From assembly GCA_024734555.1 (NCBI GenBank), contig JANPWX010000480.1:2203630-2267629 (forward strand): a DNA stretch of 64,000 bases, written 5' to 3'. Each line of letters starts with the position of its first letter. Positions within the stretch are counted from its first letter, which is position 1. Under the pieces are notes generated by a model. It worked only from the letters and a program-made list of their open reading frames with translations, made no database searches and was not told where the DNA came from. The stretch comes from Trochalopteron elliotii (lineage: Eukaryota; Chordata; Aves; Passeriformes; Leiothrichidae). The position numbers and the translations under genes were made by a program. Positions 27,872 to 40,980 of this stretch are shown here, piece after piece.

Positions 27872-28205
27872 TGCAGGGTCACAGAACTGGAGAATGGCTT
27901 GGGTTGGAAGGAACCTTAAAGACCATCCAGTTCCAACCTCCCTGCTATGGGACACCTTCCACCAGACCAGTCCCAGGATGGGGCAGCCACAGCTTCTCTG
28001 GGCAGCTTGTGCCAGGTCACCACCCTCACAGTAAAAATGTGATCCAATCTAAACCTGCTTTCTATCAGTTTGAAGCTGTTCATTCTCCTCCTGTGGCTAC
28101 ATGTCCTTGTAAAACACCTCTCTCCAGCTCTCTTGTAGATATTTATTTAGATGCTCTTGTAGATCTCTCATGTAGATACTGGAAGGAAGTTCTGGGCTTG
28201 TCAGA
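27872..28205 (-). mobile_element. CR1 LINE 3' end, antisense
   Basis: From the phrase TTGGGTTGGAAGGAACCTTA through AAGACCATCCAGTTCCAACC, GGGGCAGCCACAGCTTCTCT and ACCACCCTCACAGTAAAAAT, this follows the reverse complement of the conserved 3' UTR/3' end of avian CR1 retrotransposons. It continues to a decayed GTAGATACTGGAAGGAAG segment near 28180. The element is 5'-truncated, as CR1 copies usually are, and lies in reverse orientation to PAK3. Many substitutions and small deletions suggest an old copy. Confidence 0.9.
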
Positions 28206-31200
28206 AAAATGGGAGCAGCCTGAATGTTTCACTTATAAATCTCCTGCTCTGAGTGCTGTAGACAGCCACTGTAAACATGCTTGTGCAAATTCCAGCCTTT
28301 GCCTTGATCAGTTCTGTGCAATTGGATTGTCAAACTGAGTAGTACTGGCTGCTGGAAGACTTAGGATACAGTTTGGATGTGTTGGCATTCTAGTTTAGAT
28401 TATAGTAAGTAATTTTTAGGGAGAGTCTGGCCAGTGTGTTCTGTGTTTTCAGCTGAGTGAAAGAGCTGAAGGAAAGGCTGCTGAGTTCAGTAGATCCTGG
28501 TGGTCCTCTCTTCCCCTCTGGTGGGAGTTGTCATCCTTAGAGCCAAGTTGCAAGAATGTCTGCCTCAGCATTTGTTGCTGTGGAGTAGGAAAGTCATCCC
28601 AAATCCCTTTGGTGGCACTTTAAGTCAAGTCAGCAGATGCTACACAGAAATAGTTTAGTACAGACACATCTTCCTGTCTGCCAGCAGATCTCTGGGTGAA
28701 CAGGAGCTTTTGGCAGAAGAGCTGCTTCAAAGACTCTCAGGGGACACACAGATGTCACAGGGCTGCCTTTGCATGTTCAGGGTGTGTGGCCCTGTGCCCA
28801 TCTGCAGAGTTTTTTGAAAAGGTTCTGGGCCAAGATCGTCATTCACTTGTTGTAACTCACATGTTGTATTGGAGAAACTGGTTTGTGTTGAGCCCAGCAT
28901 CACAGGCTCCTACAAGGGAGAGATCCAAGTTGCCTGTGGCATGTATGTCAGATAGTCATGATAATAATGGGAAATAACAGCAATCCCTCACCTTCTACCT
29001 TTTCTAAGCGCTCACCAGTCATTAATGAATTAATAATCTGCACAGAATCCCTGGGAGGTGGCCAGCTGGTTGGTTTTCTGTTGGAGGGAGGTTGAGTGGA
29101 GAGCTAACATCCTTGGACTCTGGAGAGCTCATCTTGTGACACACATCTGTGTTTGCACAGCACCACTCACAGGTGAGGGGAACCTGAGCTCTCCCTCTTG
29201 TGAGTCAGGAAATGGGTTTGTCTTTGACATCTGCCTGGAACCAGGATCTTTTAAAGCTTTTGAGAAAAGAAGAGATGCTGTTCAGACTTCATGGAGAAGT
29301 GGAAAAATCCTTCTGGGGAGTCTGGATCTCCTGCCTTGCACTTAGAGTGCTGCTGCCTGCCCTGAGCCCAGGTTTCCCAGCCCCAGTTCTGTGCTTCCTT
29401 CAGCTGCTCTCTAAGAGAACAGAGATGCTTTTCCTTCTCTGTTTCCTCCAGAGACACATCCTTCTGATGAAGCCTTCCCAAACAATGGCATATTCCCCTG
29501 AAAAGATTCTCTTTCAAGCCACTGACATGTAACTTGCTGAAAAATTCATGACCAGTTCCTGTCAGAGACCTTGCCTTTCCCATGAGCACGGCCTGTGCCT
29601 GTCAGATGCCTTCAGGGAGGCAGAGTCTGAAGCACAGGATCAGTCCCAGGTGACCAGGGATTTGTTACAGCATAATTGTAGCCACTGAGAAATGAGGGAG
29701 TGGAGGCACGCTGTAATTATGTAATTGGCCAGAGTCCCCATGATAAGTCAGTTACAGAGCAGAAGAGAACATCTGATTCTTGACATTTCCTCCTCAGCTC
29801 CTGCACAGGGAGGCAGGATGGGAAAAGTCCTTCTGATTTTTGGACTTGATTTGGGTACTGAAGGCTGTTTGAAAGGCCTTAGCTCCCATTAAGAAAATAT
29901 GAGGATGTCATTAGTAGAATTAATTTTTGGAAAGAAATCAGCTACTGAGAGATGTAGCTGAAGAATGGGGCACTGGGGGTCAGGGGCTGCAGACATGCAG
30001 AGGGGATGTGACCAATGCATGTAGCAGGAGAATGTTCAGTTAGGAATGTGACCAGGTGCCCTTGCTCCTAGACCTGTGGGCAAGTATTTAAATGTCAGAA
30101 CATGAAGGTGAACATGTGCAGCAGTACACTAGGGCAAAAGATGATTTTGCTGTCATTGTTTTCAACTGACAGTGATTACTGTTCCCTGGAGTACAGGAGA
30201 TGCTTTGTACAATTTAATTCAGAATATAGATTTGATGTCTTAGGTGCTGTGTGTACAGGGGCAGAACCAAGGCACTCCAGTTGAATTTCTTAGCTGGGGA
30301 CCTTAAAACTGCTGCTGGTGAATGCTGGGCTGCAAGAGGAGGAGTTTGGGCTCTCCAGGTGTGTATCAGGGACAGGTGGTGGCCTGTTTGTTAATTTATA
30401 TCATTTTTGCATCCATAGATGTGTTAGGATAACTTGGAGTGGTAATTTGTGCATTGATTCCCTAATTTGAAGCCCTTTGCAGGCTGTGCTCTGGCTGCCA
30501 CAGGTCAGCTGCATTCAGCTCCTGATGCTGAGGGTGAGCTCTGTGTGGCACAGGCTGTGTGTGCAGCCTGCAGGGTCTGCCTGCAGCACCTTTTCTCATT
30601 TAGGCTAAAAGGCTGAGACGTTCAGCAGTGGAAAGATTCTCTACAGACAAGTGTGTGATTTGTCTAATAAGAATTCACTGATTAATCCAGAAGTCCTTTG
30701 AGATTATTGGAATTAGGGATGGCTCTTACTGGCATTTATGGTGTCCAGGGATTTACTTAATTGTAGCTGGTGAAGGGCTTCATAAACCTGAAATAAATCA
30801 CTCTTCAGATGCCCAAAAATGTTAGAATTCTGTAAAAATATTTTCTAGGCAATGGAAGAAAAATATTTTAAAACACGGGGAGTGACGCAGGAACAAGATC
30901 TGTAAAGTGTTGGATTTATTTAGGAACTGCTGCAGGCTGGATAGAATCTGAAGATAGTTCAGATAGTAATATTAGTATATTAGTAGTATAGAAATATAGT
31001 AATAGTTCAATATCTGAAGATAGTGAAATAGAATAACCCATGATGTGCTGGCCCACATTTTCCAGCAGAGGCTCGTTGTGTGTGCACCATCCTGTGTCAG
31101 CCCAAACTGGACTCTCAGGTGCCAGGGTGAGATGGAGAAGTGTGCCCACTGCTTACAGCAGGACTTCCATGTGCCTGGCACGCCCAGAAAATGCCACAGG

Positions 31201-33173
31201 GCTGCCCGTTCGGTGCCTTCACACTCAGTGTCCTCGCAGGGTCTGTGCAGTTATTAGCTGGCGGCTTGGCTGTGGCCCCTGTGGCAGGCAGCCTGCTCCT
31301 CAGCCTGCAGAGCCCGAGAGATGCCCTTGAGTGCGGTGGGAGCAGAGGGAATGCAGCCCTTCTCCTGGCTGGGCCGGGCGTGTCTGAGTCACAGAGAGGG
31401 CAGGCAGCCAGGGCTCGGCCTCACAAAGGCGAGGAAGCTGAATTCATTCAGTGCTTAAAGGGGTGTTTAGCTCACAGATTGGAAGGGCCCATAGAAATCT
31501 GATACAACATCACTGGAGTCTATTCAGATGCTTCAGTGGAAATTGAATAAGGCTTGAAATGGGCTAAAGTCTTTGCACTTTTAGCTGTAATGATGATGCT
31601 GATAAGCAGAATTGAATTAAAGATAATAAAGGAGAGGGCTGTCTTCCCTGTGCTGTTACCTGGTTTCTTTTGAATCTCTAGAAATGTCTGCACCTAGATT
31701 AGTTCAGGTTTGGTTTTGTTTCCCTGTGGTATCATACTCTCTTTAAGAATTAATTTGTGGTTCTTTGTGACAATTTTTCTTCACTCCTGAAGGGAGGAGA
31801 TCGAGTTTCAAATCCCTTTTGGCTTTGAGGTGTGTAGTTGCAAACAGCTTCTACCGTGTCTCTCCCTAACATTTCCTCCTGTTCAGAGTTGTGCCTGTAC
31901 CCGGGCAAAAGTTTACTCAATGCAAGGTAAATATTTTCTCTCCTCTGGTACATTATGGTTTTATTATTTTATCTTGTTACTGATAACAAATAAAAAGCTG
32001 TTTGAGTGCAAGAAATTATTAATTTTGCAAAAAACTGTTAATCTCTTAAAATTGAGTGGTTACTTTCATTCAGGTATAAAGACTAAACAAACAGGGTGGG
32101 TGGTCACTGCCTTTTCCTAGAGCTTGCTCTTAAATTTTCCTCTGAAATTTTTCTCCAGGGGGAATGATCACTCACAGGAGTGGATCCTTGGCTGGTTTTT
32201 CAGTGTAGCTTTCTCCTATCCTTGGCCTGTGTATCTCAGGGGTGGGGTGGATCTCTCATCTGCCAAGCAGTCCTAGCAAAGGCTGGGCAGTGAGAGTGAC
32301 CTTTTCTTGCTGTAACTTGTTTCACTGGGGACAGGAGCACTCTAATGGTGCACGTTGTTGGCAGAAGTTGTGAGGATGGTGCTGGCTGGTCTGTCATGAC
32401 GTGTAGCCTTGCTAAGAGAAGGCAGTGGTCTGCCCCATCAAGGAGACAGTGTTGCATCACTGTCTGTGACACTGAAATCTCTTGGGGTCTCCCATTACAA
32501 TTAGGTGATAATTGGGTGTGTTAATCCACTGTCTTCCACTGGGACATACCATTCTGTGAAGTTGTCCTTTCTGCAGTCTTTGCTGCCGTTGGTGACCACC
32601 AGGAAGGGCTGGAGGCTGATGCTCTCTGAAGAACAGGGGCAATTATCCCTTGGAAGTACCTCCATGGGGCTGTTTTCATGGTCCTTTTCCTGGTTTGTGA
32701 CTAGTAAGGTGTGCATGGACATGTCACATTCCAGGGAATGTGGCTCATGGCTCCTTTTCTGTCTGAATAAATGCACTTTGTGAGCTCTAAGGCATCAGCT
32801 GGTAAATTGAATGGGACACTGGCTTTCCATACTTGCTCTTCTTAGATTTGCTGCTGAGGCATCTTGGTGTTGCTCTGAGCTGCTGGGTAGGACTTTGCTA
32901 CCTCAGGGCTGGGCAGGGAAGAGCAGCCATCTGCCTGGGGCTGTAAATGAGGGAGGAGCTGACAAAATCAAGCCAGTAGCAGAGCAACTTCTTGTATAGC
33001 AGCCTGTTAGAGTGGCTGAAGGGACTGATGTGGGTCTGCAGCTCAGGAAGAGCCTGTGGGGCTGTGCTGTGTCCCCAGCTCCTGCCTGTGGCTGCCTCCA
33101 GCCTTGCCCTGCTCAGGAGAGACAGGAGGATGATGAGCAGCCCTTGGGCTGGGGTGGGACCCCTGTCTGACAG
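28206..33173. other. Probable PAK3 5' intron, second part
   Basis: No gene is recognised. It includes an AT-rich stretch at about 30945-31030 in which TCTGAAGATAGT occurs twice (30947 and 31013), and a CpG-enriched patch at about 31175-31435. Confidence 0.5.
31175..31435. promoter_or_regulatory. Small CpG-enriched patch
   Basis: About ten CpGs occur in 260 bp (for example CTGCCCGTTCGG, GGCGGCTTGG, GGGCCGGGCG, GGCTCGGCC), while flanking kilobases have very few. It may be an enhancer, an alternative PAK3 promoter or simply a GC-rich relic. No TATA box or known exon is linked to it. Confidence 0.3.
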
Positions 33174-33450
33174 GGTCCTGCAGTGCCCCTGAGCCCACCC
33201 TGGGGTTCCTGCAGTGCCCCTGAGCCCACCCTGGGCTCCTGCAGTGCCCCTGAGCCCACCCTGGGGTCCTGTGGGTCCCTGCAGTGCCCCTGAGCCCACC
33301 CTGGGGTCCCTGCAGTGCCCCTGAGCCCACCCTGGGGTCCCTGCAGTGCCCCTGAGCCCACCCTGGGCTCCTGCAGTGCCCCTGAGCCCACCCTGGGGTC
33401 CCTGCAGTGCCCCTGAGCCCACCCTGGGCTCCTGCAGTGCCCCTGAGCAC
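33174..33450. repeat. Minisatellite, nine copies of a 30/31-bp unit
   Basis: The core CTGCAGTGCCCCTGAGCCCA starts at 33178, 33209, 33239, 33279, 33310, 33341, 33371, 33402 and 33432. Spacings are 31, 30, 40, 31, 31, 30, 31 and 30 bp. Units end in either GGGGTCC-type (31 bp) or GGGCTC (30 bp) and partly alternate; one carries an extra TGTGGGTCC. The ninth is cut short (GAGCAC). Each unit carries a PstI-type CTGCAG and several C-runs, so the minus strand is G-rich. Repetitive minus-strand ORFs (GLRGTAG and WAQGHCR motifs) are by-products of the repeat. Confidence 0.97.
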
Positions 33451-35406
33451 TGCAGGGTGTGCTGGTGGTCTCAGATGTTCCCAGACTTCAGAGTCTGCAG
33501 AGCTGCCACAGCTCAAAGATCCTCATCACATCTTTGGCTCCAAGAATTTCTTTGAAGGCCCCAGAGGTAAATGCAGGGCCAGGAATTAACCTCACTGAGA
33601 ATAAGTTCACTCAGTGATGATTGTTAGATCATAGTCTTTGTGGCCTGTAATTTAGTGTGGCTTTTAATTGCTTTAGTGTGTTCTGTGGTCTTCTGTTTCT
33701 GTTACAGTTTTTTTATCAAAACCTCTTTTTTGAAGGCCTTGCAGGGACATAAGTTTCTACAAAAATGATAATATTTCTTTATCAAATGTGTTTATCATTT
33801 CATGTTTGCACAGTCCTGCTGCCAAGCAGTGGATGGTTCTGTCAGTCAGCTTCTGTCAAGCTAAAGTGATAATACCTCTGATTTTGTGAGGGGTTTTTTA
33901 TCAACAGCTTGTATTTGCCCACTGATCTCAGAACATTTTTTTTTATTCTACATCTTCAGCATTCAGTGGCATTTCTCCCATCTAAGATTGCCTCTTATCA
34001 CTGCAGCTGGCTCTACAATCCAGCTGGAATCAGATTCATCTTGGATTTAATGGCAGAGCAGTGAGCATAGCTGTAGAATGGCTGGCAGCATCTCGTGCAG
34101 AGCCTGACTATTGAGAGTGTGCTGAGGTTTTATTGCAGAGATCCTTCTTTCTACAGGACCATCCTCAGGCACTGCATTCACTCTTGTAATTCTTGTTCTG
34201 GAGAAACTGCCTTGTGAAGGCATTTTGTTTCCTGTGTGTGTTTACCCCATTGCTCTGAGCTGAGCCTTGCTCTTTTTGCATCTCTGTGTGCTGTGCTCTG
34301 GACCACAGAGCCTGGATTTTCACCCAGCAGGCTGTGTCCCTCCTGGGGTCTGTGCCTGGGCCAGCAGTGCACCTCCACACCCTTTGCCCTTGTTTGTATT
34401 GACTGGGGAATAAAGACAGGAAGGTTTTCTTGGGCAACTTCTCTCCTTGGGTGCTGCTTCTTTGGTGTCCTCCTCATTTCTCAGCCTGTTTTTCTTCTTC
34501 TAGAACATGTAACAGTGCAGCTATCATTTTGTGCCTCATAAAATCCCCAATTAATGTACTTCAGTTTCATTTAAAGCCTGAAGTTGTAAATAGTTAGTGG
34601 GGGTGTCAGACAGTAGTAGACTTCAGCCAGCAGCAGAGTAAATGTTGATGGACTCTTTTAAGAACAAGTTTCTTAGCAAAGCTTTTATGCCATAAATCTG
34701 ATGTGTGTGTGCCACAAGGAATCTATTTTGGGTCTTGTTGTTGTCCTCTTTCCTCTTCCCTTGCTCTTTTATTTGTTTACTTGTTCCTGTGCATTTTGAT
34801 GGTTCCTTATTTTTGGTGCCACCTTTGACCTGATCCAAGTTTGCATTAGTGTCAGCTGCTGCCCTGGGAGTTGGTGCTTTTGTAGGGATCTGCAGTAGGA
34901 TCTGAGGCTGCTTTAGAAGCACTGAGCAGTGGAGGCAGTTCCCTTTTACAGGAGCTGTTGCAGATGGCTTCACATATTTTGGACAGAGATCTTGTGATGA
35001 GAATACCCTGATGTGTTGGGAATGGAAATGTCTTGGCTCTTGTCTGCTTATTTAAAAAACTTTGTGTCCTTTTGCACCAGTGACTTGGGCAAGTGCTCCC
35101 ACGTTCTGCAGACAAGGTATCTGTGGTTCTACAGAGAAGTTCAGTGGTTTGTCCTGGCAGAAATCTACAGGAAACAGGGATGAATCCCAGAAGTGGGAAT
35201 CCCTGCTGGTTGCTCTAAGCAGGATTTGTAGCATGTGCAGTTTCCAAAACCAGAGTAGTGCCTGCTGGCTCAAGTGTTCTCCCATACAGGGACTGAGGCT
35301 GAGGTGTCCTGGATGCCACCACCTCTGGGGGCTTTTTGTCCCATTCCAAGTCCAGTGTCCTTACCTTAGGAATTGCAGACTCTCTGCAGGAGGCTATGGA
35401 CAAGTA

Positions 35407-35456
35407 TCTAATATAACAAGTAATATATCAAATATATCAATCTAATATAACAAGTA
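35407..35456. repeat. AT-rich 34-bp spaced duplication
   Basis: TCTAATATAACAAGTA occurs at 35407-35422 and again at 35441-35456, with AATATATCAA-like sequence between. It looks like local slippage in AT-rich DNA. Confidence 0.75.
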
Positions 35457-38400
35457 CCTAACAAGAGGAATTGTGAGTAGATCCCCAAACACCTTTATTT
35501 TTTCATTTAGGTCATAAGAGGACAGTGAACTGTTTTCCTGTTGCAATGTGAAGTCAGGCAGGAGGGAATCTCCACTGCTCCACTCCTCTGGAGCAGATTA
35601 TTTTTTGAGCAATGAAGCTCAAAAATGCTGAATCCCTGTTTAAGCAGTTTAAAAATGCCACCCCATTGTGGTAGCTGAGAAAACAACAGATTTTGTGTGT
35701 GAATCTTGTTTTGCTTCCTGCACATAGGTGTAATTTCTTCCCTGACCTATTTAAGAATAGCATTTGTACATTTGTTCTCCCAATCTTCCCATCCTGCTGC
35801 TCTGAAGCCAAGGTCTTGCTGGCAACTAGAAATGAGTAAGTGCCTGCAGCAACTGCTCCATTTCCCCCTGTGCCTGCTCCAGAGCCATAACACCCCCAAG
35901 GCACAGAGGCCATTATGCACAATAAGATCACTAATGTAGCAGGTGAATATTAGATATATGAAGTTAGTCAGCTGTAAATAAGAGCCCTGCAAAGAATAAA
36001 AAGGCAGAATGTTGTCCCTGAGGAAGTCAATGGGGATATGATGCCTTCCTGCCCTAGTGCCCTAAAGAGTTGATGCAAGATCTGGACCATATTCACCTCC
36101 CACGTGAAAGGCACATGGCAACCTGGGCTTTGCTCTTTGCTTCCTTGGAGGTAGGAGCTGTGTCCTTCCAAACATACCATAAAATGCCTTGAGAAGATTG
36201 GTACAGCAAATCTTCTGCTGTGCTGTTGCTCTCTGTCTCTGCTTGTGGGATTTGGAAGTTTCAAGTCCATCCCATGCTTCCCTTATTAGTGGTCTTTATC
36301 CAGCCCCAGTAGCTATAGCCAGAGGATTCCCTGTTCTTTATTTTTGCTTCTTGCAGTGTGGTTTGTCTCCCAACTCTGCCTGGCAGTCGTGGGGTGGCCT
36401 TGAGTTCAGTCTTTCACATGTCAGATTCCTCCTCTGGTGCAGGGGTTCAGTGTTGTTTATACAGCAAGTTTCTCAGCTCAGCATTGCAAAGGCAAAGTGA
36501 GCTGGAAGGTGACTAGAAGGGGCTAGAAATTGTAAGTTTCAATTGTTCCATTATTTTGCTGCTTCCTTGTCTCTTCCAGAGCTGTGTGGTGATTGTTGGC
36601 TTGGCCTGCATGTGTCTGCTGAGCCATGGGCCAGTGGTTCATCAGGGTGTAGTTACAGTCAGGACAGGCTGCCTTCTCTCTTGTGCCTTCCTGGGGAGCT
36701 GCACATCTCGAGGCAGAAGCAGCTCTTGCCCTGCCCGTGGGGACCATGGCAGGGAAAAGGGCCATGGCTCTGTGGGCACTGGCACTGTGGGCTGCAGTGG
36801 TGCCAGCCTGGGGGCTCAGTGACTCTGTTTATCATGGCACTCCTCTGGGAGTGTGTGAAGCAGAGAACAAACTGTGGAAAAGCAGAGAAAGCAACAACAC
36901 CTGCAGAGAAACCAGGGAAGACTGGTCCTTTATTCTTTTTTACCCTTCCTTCTTCTTCCAAACTTTGATTTTTTAATTTTTTTTTAAATGTAAACAAAAT
37001 GAAAAACATAATAGGCAAGATGCCTAGTGGTTTATTAAAGCAGCCTTGTAGACAAGGGCAAAGGATGCAATCCTGTGGAATGTGAGATATTTGAGAGGCA
37101 CAGTTGATTTTGAGACATCTTTTCCAGCTTTGTGGAGCCCTTCAGCTGTGTAAATAAAAAGAAAAATGGAGTGGGGTTTTTTCTGTTTTCCTCTTGCATA
37201 TAAATGCCTTTTCTAGGTACTTTTTCATAGTTTCTTATCTATCCCAGAGTGTTGTTTCCCACTACATAAAAAAAAGAAAATGGTGGTATCCTTCACTTTT
37301 TTCTCCTTTAGCTGCTTCTGGAGTGTCCATTGCTCTGTCAGTCTTGGCATATCTCCAGATTCAGTGGCTTAGAGCACAACTTTTTTGTTTCAAACCATGA
37401 TTCAAGAACACATGACAGAAATAGCCATGTGGCTGTCTGGGTTTGGGGATGAGTGGGTGCAGGTGCTGGTGGCTCTTCCCAAGGCAGGCAGGAGAGTGGA
37501 AGCTCTCCCCTTGCTCTCTCTGGGTGGCAGAAGCATCCTTGTGATCCAGCTGGCTTTTCTGCACCATCAGGGTATCTCCATAACCTTTGTCATTTGAAGT
37601 AAAGTCACTTTTTCTATCAAATACTCACCACTTCACAATGTTGTGAGGTGCTCCCTTCATGTAGCCTGTAGGAATGTGCTTCCTCTCCTTGCTGGGCTGG
37701 TGTGTAATTACTCAATGCCTGGACAAGCTTTAATGGGGAAAGTGTTTCCCTGCTGCTCACCCTCTGTACACACACCTCTTCCCCTCCCAGGTCATGGAAC
37801 CATCCCAAAGCTCAAGTGGTTTAGTAAGTGGCCAGGATTCCAGCAGGAGCACAATTTGAATGGATTGCTTTTGTTTTGATGTGATAAAAAAACACCCACA
37901 AAGAAAATATGTTGGGCTTGAGGGTGTTCTCCAGCAGGGTAGAGAGAAACTCTCTCTGGTTTTCCTTTCTCACTGTCCTGCAGCTATGCTGGAGCCTCAG
38001 CACTCTTGTTCATGTTATCTCACACTGATAACCCTTAAATATACACCTAACTTCAAACATTGCTGGCTTACTATGCAAAAGTAATCCTGGTCTGCTTTTT
38101 GGGGTCACAGCCTGAACAGCCACCTTTGTATGGAAGGGGAAAGTGAGAAAAGCTGGGCAAGTCCCAGTACTTGTTGCACTTGGAAAAGTGAAGCTGTGAG
38201 AGGAGCTTTGCAGTGGGAGCAGGTACAGGGTGCTGGGAGGCTGCAGAGCAGCAGTTTCACCATGTGGGAAGGGGCTCCTAAAGTGGGTGCACTGAGAGGT
38301 GTTCAGAGATGAAAGCCAGATGTGGTTTGTGAAGTGCTGCCTGTGCTTGCTTTGGCATTGTGCAGAGAAAGAGTTGTGGAAAGAAATGTAGTTAGGTAGG

Positions 38401-40882
38401 TTGTGTGTTTGAAAAGGGGAGATGGATCCTTGGGGGCCATGAACTGAGAAATGCTGTCAAATGCTGGTTAAGCAAGGGGGAAAGTATATTTGCAGGTTGT
38501 TTCCATCAGTTGTGGCAAGCTCCACTGCTTCATTCCCAACTCTTAGCAATTAAACTGGGTGATTCAAAGTCCAGACAAAGGACATAATAATTCAAATTTG
38601 AAGAAATGTTTAGTCAAAACCATTAAATTCACAGCTACTGCATGAATATACCTGCTGTATTCATTGACATTCTGTATTCATTTTTGCTGCAAGTGCACTG
38701 TCAAGAGGGAATTTTAAACCAATATTAGTAAGTCACTATGTAAAACTCTTAATGCTGCAATTCCTAACAGAAGTTTGTTTATCCCATTTCAGAATGGATG
38801 TTTCAATTTCAAGTACTTGGGAGCAAGGTAGTTTTCCTGGGATACAACCTGAATTCAAAATATCCCCTCCACACAGAGAGCTTCTTATGAACAGCTAGTT
38901 CAGAGGCCAAAAGTTGCTTGTAGCAAGTCCAGAGGATAACTTTTGAATAAATGAATATATTGGAGGAAATCATAAGCTGCTTACAGGGTGTTTGCAAGCA
39001 AGAACAGAGAGTACATTCATCAAAGACATTGCTCAGTTTGAATAATTTGTTCAGCTCAGAGCATGTTTACCTGGCTGTGAGGGGAATGGGGAAGTTTAAT
39101 TTTGTATTTTGTATTGTGCTTTGAGACAGTTGTATGAAAGGCAGTGTGAAAGGGAAGTGTTCTTGTTGTTCACAGGGTTATAATTCCTTCTGCAGTTGGT
39201 GTGAATGCAGCCTTTTCTGAAGGGCTGGATAAAGCAGGGATGCAGTGGTTGTTTTGCAGCACGTGCATGTGGGGGAGGTCCTAGAAAAGATGTTTTCACT
39301 CCAAAGGGCACCCTGGCTGTGTCTGCCCTGCTGCAGACAGCCCCACACACCTGCCTGGCACCCCAGGGTGGGAGCAGCTGGGCACTGTGACTGCCCTGGG
39401 GCTGTTACAGACCCTGAGTACCCAGGCAGGGTTGTCTCTGCTTCAGCTAATGCTGAATATGCCCATTTTTTATCAAAAAGGCCTCAGTATTGCATTTTAA
39501 CTTAACCAGGTTTTACAGAGAAGACAGCAAACATCTTCCACAAAAGCAGTGAGATTGTGAGTGTATCTGTTATGTCCAACTCAGTGTCTGCTCTTTGAGG
39601 AGCTGTAAGAAAACTGCAAGTCAACATGCAGATGTAGAAGAGCAGATACTGGTCTGGACTGGGCTGGGAAGTCCTCTGTAAACACATGAACAAAGTATCT
39701 CAGTACTCAATATGTAGAGAGAATCCTTCTCAGTTACATCACCATTGATTTTGGAAATGGATAACTGTCACTGGGAGCAAAATTTGGCCCATACAACTAA
39801 GTAATAAATATCTTTCTGCAGGAAGTATATTTATAAACAAAGAGTGAGCCTTGGATCTTCAAGTTACATTTGCAAAATTACTGCCTGAAAATTGGCATGG
39901 TTCCTTCCAGTCAAGTGATCTTGGAGACAGTTTTGCTGCATCACAAGCTGCAATAGTATCTCTGAGGCTTTGAAAATGAACACCAGTGTCTCTGCAAACA
40001 GGATACTATTTGTGAGTTTTAATTGGAACCAGTCGTGTTTGAATGGGGCAGACTTTGAAATAGCAGGACTAACCTAAAGAAGCTATTGAAGGTCTACCCA
40101 CAGTGTTCCCCAGATAGACAGGGGTGAAGAGCTTACTGAGATCAAGGCCCAGCATGAGATTGTGCTCTGAACTTGAACTGAATTGAACAAATCTTTGGTG
40201 TGTATATTATGTTTTCAAGACATCTGAGTGCTTCAAATATAACTTCCTTCCTCTCCTCCCTAGCTTGTCAAGGACTAGATGCAGAAATATTACAAGACAG
40301 GCTTTTGCAAAGGGGGAATTGAGTCACAGAGAAGCTGAATGCCATGTATTTAAAGTCAGTGTTTGTCTCCTCACTTAACAAAACTGGTGATTGGAAGAGG
40401 TGAGGAGGAAGGAAATGGATGTTGGATCATCTTCTATAACCCTGTAAGAGTTGCATAGAAGCAAATGACCTGGCTGAGAATTTAATTTTAGCTTTTGCCA
40501 TTTGGCTGGGAAGCTGTAGCTAACACACTCAAATACACTGTTGTATTTTGGTACAACAGTCTGTCTCTCTAAAAGCTTCCTTAAAACCAATGGGCAGTGA
40601 CAAGATTTTTCTCTGGAAGCAGCTAGTTGTGGGTCATCTGTCCTCTTTGTTGTACAACTGTGATCATCCTACAAATTTCTTTCAGAAGGGTTACCAGCAC
40701 TGCCTTGGTTGCACTGCTGGGGTCCTTGAGGGCTGAGATGAGGAAAATGCTGTTGATTGTGCCCTCCATTCTCTTGGTGAGCAGCAGCTGCCTCTCCAGA
40801 AGCTGTTCCTGCTGACAGCTTGCCTGGCTCTCATGGCCCTGCTGGGGTATGGTCAGTGCTCTGCTAGCTGTGCTGTTTCAGC

Positions 40883-40980
40883 CTACAAACCAGCCAAAAC
40901 AAACCAGCACAAACCTACCCAAAAAAACCCCCACACCCCCAAAACCCCCAAGCAATGAAAAAAACACCTAATGAAAAAAG
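40883..40980. repeat. A/C-rich low-complexity tract
   Basis: Nearly 100 bases consist almost only of A and C, with AAAC, CCCC and AAAAAA runs. The complementary strand has G4-compatible GGGG and GGGGG runs. No tandem period is clear. Confidence 0.8.

Noticed and set aside
32898..33516. Minus-strand ORFs with periodic GLRGTAG / WAQGHCR sequence
   Set aside because: They are translations of the minisatellite in different frames. The periodicity comes from the DNA repeat and not from a selected protein.
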